DNA of 64,000 bases from Sphingomonas sp. LY54 (GTDB lineage: Bacteria; Pseudomonadota; Alphaproteobacteria; Sphingomonadales; Sphingomonadaceae): NCBI RefSeq assembly GCF_035594035.1, contig NZ_CP141588.1, positions 558,001 to 622,000 of the forward strand. The letters are read 5' to 3'. The stretch's first letter is position 1. Every line of letters starts with the position of its first letter. A program made the translations under genes and the position numbers. Positions 58,666 through 64,000 of the stretch are shown piece after piece. Below the pieces are notes generated by a model. That model was not told the origin of the DNA. It was given only the letters and a program-made list of their open reading frames with translations, and made no database searches.

Positions 58666-60831
58666 ATGAACCGCGTCCGCGTCATCATCCTCAACGCCGC
58701 CTTGGGCCCGCTCGACTATCGCGCGCCGAAGAGCGGGCCGGTCGAGCCCGGCTCGATCGTGGTCGCGCCGCTCGGGCCGCGGCAGGTGGTGGGCGTCGCC
58801 TGGGAGCCCGACCGGCTCGACACCGAGGAAGTCGGCGACAACCGGCTGCGCCCCCTTCTCCACGTCTATGACGCGCCGCCGCTTGCCCTCCCCCTGCGGC
58901 GGCTGATCGAGTGGACCGCCGATTATTATCTTGCCCCGCTCGCGGCGGTGCTGCGCATGGCCCTGCCCTCGACGAGCGCGCTCGACGGCGCCCGCACCGT
59001 CACCGAATATCGCCTGACCGGCCTCGTACCCGACCGGATGACACCGCAGCGCGAGCAGGCGCTGGAGCGGATCGGCGAGCGCCAGGGGCTGGTGCGCGAG
59101 CTCGCGCTCGCGGCCGACGTTTCCGACGGCGTCATCCGCGGCCTCGTCAAGGCGGGCGCGATCGAGGCGGTCGAGGTCTCGGTCGACGATCCCTATCCGC
59201 GCCCCGACCCCAAATATCACATGCCCAAGCTGGAGGCGGCGCAGCGCGCGGCAGCCCGGACCTTCGTCGATGCGGTCCAGGCCGCGCGCTTCGCCCCCTT
59301 CCTGCTCGACGGCGTCACCGGATCGGGCAAGACCGAAGTCTATTTCGAGGCGGTCGCCGAGAATATCCGGATGGGCCGCCAGACCCTGGTCCTGCTGCCC
59401 GAGATCGCGCTCACCCAGCCGTTCCTGAAGCGCTTCGCATCGCGCTTCGGCTGCGAGCCGGTCGCCTGGCATTCGGGCCTGCGCCAGTCGCAGCGCCGCC
59501 GTGCCTGGCGCGCGATCGCGACCGGCGACGCCAAGGTGGTGGTCGGCGCGCGGTCCGCGCTCTTCCTCCCCTATCGCGACCTCGGCCTGATCGTCGTCGA
59601 CGAGGCGCATGAGGTGAGCTTCAAGCAGGAGGACGGCGTCCAGTATCACGCCCGCGACGTCGCCGTGATGCGCGCCAAGCTGGAGCAGGTGCCGGTCATC
59701 CTCGCCTCGGCCACGCCCGCGATCGAGACCCGCCAGATGGCCGAGATCGGAGTCTATCAAGAGGTCAAGCTGCCCGACCGCTACGGCGTCGCCGAGATGC
59801 CCGACATCGCGGCGATCGACATGCTCCAGGATCCGCCGCCGCGCGGCCGCTGGCTCGCGCCGACTTTGGTCAACGAGCTCGAGGAGAATCTGAAGCGCGG
59901 CGAGCAGTCGCTGCTGTTCCTCAACCGTCGCGGCTATGCGCCGCTCACCCTCTGCCGCCACTGCGGCCACCGCTTCCAGTGCCCGAACTGCACCGCGTGG
60001 ATGGTCGAGCACCGGCTGGTCCGCCGCCTCGCCTGCCACCATTGCGGCCATATGATGCCGCCGCCGGCCGCCTGCCCGGAGTGCAAGGAGGAGGACAGCC
60101 TCGTCCCCGTCGGCCCCGGCGTCGAGCGCATCGCCGACGAGGTGAAGGCCCTGTTCCCGGACGCCCGCACCGCCATCGTCACCTCCGACACGATCTGGTC
60201 GCCGGCCAAGGCGGCCGAGTTCGTCGGCCGGATGGAGGCGGGCGACATCGACATCATCGTCGGCACCCAGCTCGTCACCAAGGGCTATCATTTCCCCAAC
60301 CTCACTCTGGTCGGCGTGGTCGACGCCGATCTCGGGCTCCAGGGCGGCGACCTGCGCGCCGCCGAACGCAGCTTCCAGCAGATCAGCCAGGTTTCCGGCC
60401 GCGCCGGCCGCGGCGAGAAGCCGGGCCGCGTGCTCGTCCAGACCCACGATCCCTCCGCGCCGGTAATCAGCGCGCTCGTCAGCGGCGACGCCGAAGGATT
60501 CTATCAGGCTGAGACCGAGGCGCGACGCGACGCCGCCATGCCTCCGTTCGGCCGCCTCGCGGGGATCATCGTCTCGTCGGAAAGCCTGGAGGAGGCGACC
60601 GAGACGGCGCGCCTGATCGGCCGCACCGCGCCCCAGGTCGAGAATATGGCGGTGTTCGGGCCCGCCCCCGCGCCGATGGCGATGCTGCGCGGCCGCCACC
60701 GCCAGCGCCTGCTCGTCCACGCCGCCCGCTCGCTCGACGTCCAGGACGTCATTCGCGACTGGCTCGGCAAGCTCGACTGGCCGCGCGGAGTCCGCGTCGC
60801 GGTGGACGTGGACCCGTACAGCTTCCTATGA
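58666..60831 (+). CDS. priA: Primosomal protein PriA (replication restart helicase)
   Basis: 3'-5' helicase that reloads the replisome at repaired forks. ATG 58666 starts MNRVRVIILNAALGPLDYRAP; N-terminal 3'BD region with IVVAPLGPRQVVGVAWEPD. Helicase motifs: LLDGVTGSGKTEVY (Walker A), LIVVDEAHEVSFKQEDG (DEAH), VILASATPAIETR. Two zinc pairs: CRHCGHRFQCPNC and CHHCGHMMPPPAACPEC. C-terminal QVSGRAGRGEKPGRVLVQT. 721 aa. The next gene, an unrelated membrane protease, overlaps it by 4 bases; F1 ATPase genes, frequent downstream neighbours in alphaproteobacteria, are absent. Confidence 0.95.
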   Translation: MNRVRVIILNAALGPLDYRAPKSGPVEPGSIVVAPLGPRQVVGVAWEPDRLDTEEVGDNRLRPLLHVYDAPPLALPLRRLIEWTADYYLAPLAAVLRMALPSTSALDGARTVTEYRLTGLVPDRMTPQREQALERIGERQGLVRELALAADVSDGVIRGLVKAGAIEAVEVSVDDPYPRPDPKYHMPKLEAAQRAAARTFVDAVQAARFAPFLLDGVTGSGKTEVYFEAVAENIRMGRQTLVLLPEIALTQPFLKRFASRFGCEPVAWHSGLRQSQRRRAWRAIATGDAKVVVGARSALFLPYRDLGLIVVDEAHEVSFKQEDGVQYHARDVAVMRAKLEQVPVILASATPAIETRQMAEIGVYQEVKLPDRYGVAEMPDIAAIDMLQDPPPRGRWLAPTLVNELEENLKRGEQSLLFLNRRGYAPLTLCRHCGHRFQCPNCTAWMVEHRLVRRLACHHCGHMMPPPAACPECKEEDSLVPVGPGVERIADEVKALFPDARTAIVTSDTIWSPAKAAEFVGRMEAGDIDIIVGTQLVTKGYHFPNLTLVGVVDADLGLQGGDLRAAERSFQQISQVSGRAGRGEKPGRVLVQTHDPSAPVISALVSGDAEGFYQAETEARRDAAMPPFGRLAGIIVSSESLEEATETARLIGRTAPQVENMAVFGPAPAPMAMLRGRHRQRLLVHAARSLDVQDVIRDWLGKLDWPRGVRVAVDVDPYSFL

Positions 60832-62357
60832 TGGACCCGATGATCAAGCCGCCCTTGGTGCTGCTCGCCCGCTTTCTGCTGGTCCTGCTTTCCGTCGCCG
60901 CTCTCGCAGCTCCGGCGCGCGCCGACGACATTTCCGCCGCCGGGCGCAGCGTCGTGCGCGTCGTCGTGGTCCTGTTCGAGGACGGCGAGGTCGTCGATTT
61001 CGCCCACGGGACCGGCTTCGCGGTGGCGCCGAACCGGATCGTCACCAACGCCCATGTCGTCATGCCGGCGAGCGAGAATCCGGACAATGTCTCGGTCGGC
61101 GTCGTTCCGTCGGAAGGCGACCAGGCCTATCGCGCGAAGCTGATCTCGATCGATCCCGCCCGCGACCTCGCCCTGATCGAGATGGAGGAAGGGACGGTGC
61201 CGGCGGTGCCGCTCTACATGGGCCCGATCAGCGACGGCTCCGACGTCGTCGCCTTGGGCTATCCCGGCAATGTCGACATGGCCACGGCCCAGTCCGCCGA
61301 CGATTACATCACGCCCGCCGCGCCGACCCGCTCCGAGGGCAATTACTCGAACGAGCGCCGCATTGCCGGCGTCCATGCCCTGCTCCACACCGCCGCGATC
61401 GCGCGGGGCAACAGCGGCGGTCCCCTGCTCGACAATTGCGGCCGCGTGATCGGGGTCAACAGCTTCATCACCGCGGGCCAGGACGGCGATGCCCCGTTCG
61501 GATTCGCCATCGCCAATCGCGAGCTCGCTGCTTTCCTCCGCGCCGCCGGCCAGCCCTACACCGCGATGAGCAACGAATGCGTCAGCATGTCCGAGCGCCT
61601 GCGCGACGACCAGGCGCGCGCGCTGACCGAGGCCGAGCGCCGCCGGACCGAGGGCGACGCCGCCTTCCGCGCCGAGCAGGAAAAGCGCGCCAAGGCCCGC
61701 GACGCGGCCGACGACAAGCGCGAGAACCGCGTCGCCATCGCCCTCTTCCTCGGCGTGTTCGGCACGCTCGCGCTGGCCGGCGGCGGCGCTTTGTTGTTCC
61801 GCGACCACCGCCGCCCCGCCTACATTGCCGCCGCGATCGGCCTGCTGCTGATGTCGGGCGCCGCCCTCGCCTTCTTCACCCGGCCCGCGCGCGGCGACGT
61901 GGCGGCGGAGGAAACAGCTCCGCAAGTCCCGGAGGCGCGATCGCTGGTCGGCGCCAACATCTGTCATTTCGTGCCGGAGCGCAGCCGCGTCACCGTCTCC
62001 TCGACCGAGGACGTGCCGCTCGACTGGGGCAAGACCGGCTGCGTCAACGGCCGCACCCAATATGCCCGCGACGGCGAGGCGTGGAGCCGGATCCTCGTCC
62101 CCAATGACGAGGCCACAGTCTCGGTCGCCGAGTTCCGCCCCGCGAGCGGCGCCTATGTCGTCACCCGCTACCTCCTGGGCGCGGCCGACATGCGCAAGGT
62201 CCGCGGGATGCGCGGCGATGCACCGCCCAAGGCCTGTACCGGCGACACCGCCGCGCTGGCCCGCTTCGCCGACCGCCAGGCCCAGATCCGCGCCGCTCTG
62301 CCGCGCCAGCCGCACGAGCGGCTCGTCTATCGCTGCGAGCCGGCGCCGAAGTCCTGA
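60828..62357 (+). CDS. Membrane-anchored trypsin-like serine protease (509 aa)
   Basis: Signal peptide or anchor at the N-terminus (LLARFLLVLLSVAALAAPARA). Chymotrypsin-fold triad: His in IVTNAHVVM, Asp in DPARDLALIEM, Ser in AIARGNSGGPLLDNCG. A charged linker with EAERRRTEGDAAFRAEQEKRAKARDAADDKRENR leads to two membrane helices (VAIALFLGVFGTLALAGGGALLF and AAAIGLLLMSGAALAFF) and a C-terminal domain with four Cys (NICHFVP, TGCVNG, KACTGD, YRCEPA). The protease half is periplasmic and the Cys domain probably also periplasmic. No PDZ domain, unlike DegP. Its start overlaps priA (4 bases). Confidence 0.85.
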   Translation: MMDPMIKPPLVLLARFLLVLLSVAALAAPARADDISAAGRSVVRVVVVLFEDGEVVDFAHGTGFAVAPNRIVTNAHVVMPASENPDNVSVGVVPSEGDQAYRAKLISIDPARDLALIEMEEGTVPAVPLYMGPISDGSDVVALGYPGNVDMATAQSADDYITPAAPTRSEGNYSNERRIAGVHALLHTAAIARGNSGGPLLDNCGRVIGVNSFITAGQDGDAPFGFAIANRELAAFLRAAGQPYTAMSNECVSMSERLRDDQARALTEAERRRTEGDAAFRAEQEKRAKARDAADDKRENRVAIALFLGVFGTLALAGGGALLFRDHRRPAYIAAAIGLLLMSGAALAFFTRPARGDVAAEETAPQVPEARSLVGANICHFVPERSRVTVSSTEDVPLDWGKTGCVNGRTQYARDGEAWSRILVPNDEATVSVAEFRPASGAYVVTRYLLGAADMRKVRGMRGDAPPKACTGDTAALARFADRQAQIRAALPRQPHERLVYRCEPAPKS

Positions 62358-62360
62358 TCC

Positions 62361-62819
62361 TTACTGGCTGCTGTTGGCGTCCGCCTCGGCGACGCCGGTG
62401 GCCTCGCGCCGGTCGTCGCTGAGCGTGCCCTTGGCATCGTCGGTATAGTCCGGGTCCGCCGCGCTGTAGCCGAAGCCGCGCAGCCCGACATAGAGCAGGA
62501 TCGCGAGCAGGATCGCGCCCGCGATCCACAGCCATTTGCTGCCGCGCGCTGGGCGGTCAAACGCGGATTCGTCCGCGGCTCGTGCGCCGATCGCCGGCCC
62601 CGCCGTCGTCCAGCGCTCGCGCGCCAGGCCCGCCGCCAACTCGAGATGGACATGCTCGTCGACACGCGCGATCCACTCGGCCGGCACATAATGGGCGGCG
62701 CCACCCGCCGTATCGCGCACCCGCAGCCGGCTCGTTTCGACCGCGTCGACCTCGCCGATCATCCCTCCGTCCGAGCCAACGACCTGCATCCCGTTCCGGA
62801 TGTCGCTGATATGCGCCAT
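62361..62819 (-). CDS. DUF2171 membrane protein (152 aa)
   Basis: ATG 62819 follows GGAGGCGCG at good distance. The N-terminal DUF2171 barrel: MAHISDIRNGMQVVGSDGGMIGEVDAVETSRLRVRD, HYVPAEWIARVDEHVHLEL. One membrane helix at about residues 101-119 (WLWIAGAILLAILLYVGLR), then an acidic C-terminus (ADPDYTDDAKGTLSDDRREATG). DUF2171 proteins are PRC-barrel-related and often annotated as stress-related. It converges on the trypsin-like protease gene (4 bases between stops). Confidence 0.85.
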   Translation of the reverse strand: MAHISDIRNGMQVVGSDGGMIGEVDAVETSRLRVRDTAGGAAHYVPAEWIARVDEHVHLELAAGLARERWTTAGPAIGARAADESAFDRPARGSKWLWIAGAILLAILLYVGLRGFGYSAADPDYTDDAKGTLSDDRREATGVAEADANSSQ

Positions 62820-62947
62820 TCGCGCCTCCTTTCCCTGTCGGAAGCGCAATGACCCGCCCAATCGATGGTTCCGCGCGCGGACGCTCGGCGGTTGCGAGCC
62901 CCGCCCACGCACGATAGCCTCCTCATTGAATCGAGGGGGGAAATTCG

Positions 62948-64000
62948 ATGCTGCGACCATTCCTATTGCTTGCGCTCGCGATGTTGCCAGGGACGGCACA
63001 TGCGACCTGGAAGGAAGCCAGCTCCAAGCATTTCGTGATTTATTCGGAGGAAGGCGCCGATTCGCTGCGCGACTTCGCCACCCGCCTCGAGCGTTACGAT
63101 TCGGCGATGCGCAAGCTGCGCGGGCTTGCCGATCATGACCCTGGGCCGGCCAATCGCCTTACCGTCTATGTCGTCTCGGACGTCAATCGCGTGCGACGGC
63201 TCGCCGGCGGCGACCGCTTCGTGGCGGGCTTCTACATGCCCCGCGCGTCCAACTCCATCGCGATCATCCCCCGGCGGCTGGGCGCCGGCAGCCGCTACGA
63301 CCTAGACCCAGAAATTGTGCTGCTTCACGAATATGCGCACCATTTCCTGTTCGAGAATTATGCGGCCGCCTACCCGATCTGGTTCTCGGAGGGATTTGCG
63401 GAGGTCCATTCGACGACGCGCTTCGAAAAAGACGGGTCGCTCGGCATCGGCCTGCCGCCCGTCCACCGCGCCTACGAACTGGCGGACAAGACATCGTTTC
63501 CGCTGAAGGAAATGCTGGCCCACGGTACGGGCAAGCTCACTACGGATCAGCGCTCGGCGATCTACTCGAGGGGATGGCTCCTCACCCATTATCTGATCTT
63601 CGAGCCGACGCGCAAAGGCCAGCTCAACACGTTTCTGAAGGAGCTCAACGCGGGGCGCTCGCCCCTGGACGCCGCGACGCTTGCCTTTGGCGATCTCGAC
63701 ACCCTCGGTCGCGACATCGATCGCTACCTGCGCCGCCGCAAGATGTCATTCATGAAGGTCGCTGCCAGCGCGCTTAATCCGGGCGCCGTCACGATCCGCG
63801 AGCTCAGCGCAGGCGAGGACGCGCTGATGGACCTCAAGATTCGATCGCGACGCGGCGTCACACGCGAGCAGGCGCTGGAACTAGTGCCCGAAATCCGCCG
63901 CCTTGCGGCCGGGTACGCAAATGACCCCGCTGCCCAGGCCACCTTGGCCGAGGCCGAATATGACGCGGGCAATTTCCGGGAGGCCGAGGCGGCGGCGGAC
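62948..64000 (+). CDS. DUF1570-like metalloprotease (3' end cut by window edge)
   Basis: Signal peptide MLRPFLLLALAMLPGTAHA, then TWKEASSKHFVIYSEEG (typical DUF1570 opening). Metal site LLHEYAHHFLFENYAAAYPIWFSEGFAEVHST gives HEYAHH with a downstream Glu in SEGFAEV, a gluzincin layout. After about residue 230 helical repeat-like segments begin (FLKELNAGRSPLDAATLAFGDLDTLGRDIDRYLRRR), and the last visible part (EIRRLAAGYANDPAAQATLAEAEYDAGNFREAEAAA) looks like a TPR. It runs off the window at residue 351, so total length is unknown. Periplasmic peptidase of unknown substrate. Confidence 0.85.
   Translation, partial: MLRPFLLLALAMLPGTAHATWKEASSKHFVIYSEEGADSLRDFATRLERYDSAMRKLRGLADHDPGPANRLTVYVVSDVNRVRRLAGGDRFVAGFYMPRASNSIAIIPRRLGAGSRYDLDPEIVLLHEYAHHFLFENYAAAYPIWFSEGFAEVHSTTRFEKDGSLGIGLPPVHRAYELADKTSFPLKEMLAHGTGKLTTDQRSAIYSRGWLLTHYLIFEPTRKGQLNTFLKELNAGRSPLDAATLAFGDLDTLGRDIDRYLRRRKMSFMKVAASALNPGAVTIRELSAGEDALMDLKIRSRRGVTREQALELVPEIRRLAAGYANDPAAQATLAEAEYDAGNFREAEAAAD

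Noticed and set aside
58051..60720. 889-codon open frame antisense to priA
   Set aside because: Composition is Asp/Arg/Ala/Gly-rich with no domain motif; it mirrors priA codons.

Overview
The window is a high-GC chromosomal segment from an alphaproteobacterium, most likely a sphingomonad (Sphingomonadaceae or a close relative). This is inferred from gcrA, the split ATP synthase with only the F0 genes here, the DUF484-xerC pair, the ydbH-ynbE-ydbL operon, the CX14CX2C form of QueE, and several small proteins of sphingomonad type. No rRNA, tRNA, CRISPR array, prophage or insertion sequence was recognised. About 60 genes look real; both edges cut a gene (rsgA on the left, a DUF1570-like metalloprotease on the right).

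Layout. 1-1062: rsgA and a small basic protein. 1063-5486: an accessory, repeat-rich stretch of lower coding density with five uncharacterised genes (one two-domain secreted protein, two other exported or lipid-anchored candidates, one soluble protein and one membrane protein), gene remnants and a family of short hairpin repeats. It lies between two partial copies of what looks like an old hemF-GNAT junction. 5487-16347: GNAT, a membrane protein, lipB, small envelope proteins, queC-queE, hslO, argD, an ABC-2 permease, gcrA and an exported isoaspartyl methyltransferase. 16344-24508: a double PilZ protein, parE, apaG, recO, a CelD-like acyltransferase with a polysaccharide deacetylase, and uvrC. 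24559-27191: F0 ATP synthase operon atpI-B-E-b'-b. 27379-33488: a DUF3298-like lipoprotein, the ydbH-ynbE-ydbL intermembrane lipid-transport operon, radC and an EF-hand protein. 33661-42580: purB, dnaK-dnaJ, a PCu(A)C copper chaperone, a small HEXXH protein, a serine hydrolase, and hrcA-grpE. 42692-47609: rph-rdgB-hemW, an LpoA-like lipoprotein, rsmI-yraN. 47709-57829: an S46 peptidase, gshB, DedA, xerC-DUF484, a short peptide gene, a glycosyltransferase, fsa, DUF4197, a membrane protein, and a SnoaL-TetR operon with a visible operator. 58032-64000: two small genes, priA, a membrane-anchored trypsin-like protease, a DUF2171 membrane protein and the truncated metalloprotease.

Functional themes. 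The best supported systems are protein quality control (dnaK/dnaJ/grpE/hrcA and hslO, with an RpoH-like promoter on dnaK and a possible leaderless promoter on hrcA), envelope homeostasis (YdbH bridge, LpoA-like protein, exported proteases, lipoproteins) and tRNA/rRNA modification (queC, queE, rsmI, rph). The least explained part is 1063-5486. There every intergenic gap of a four-gene block carries copies of one hairpin repeat, and the hemF-GNAT junction appears twice with opposite halves decayed.
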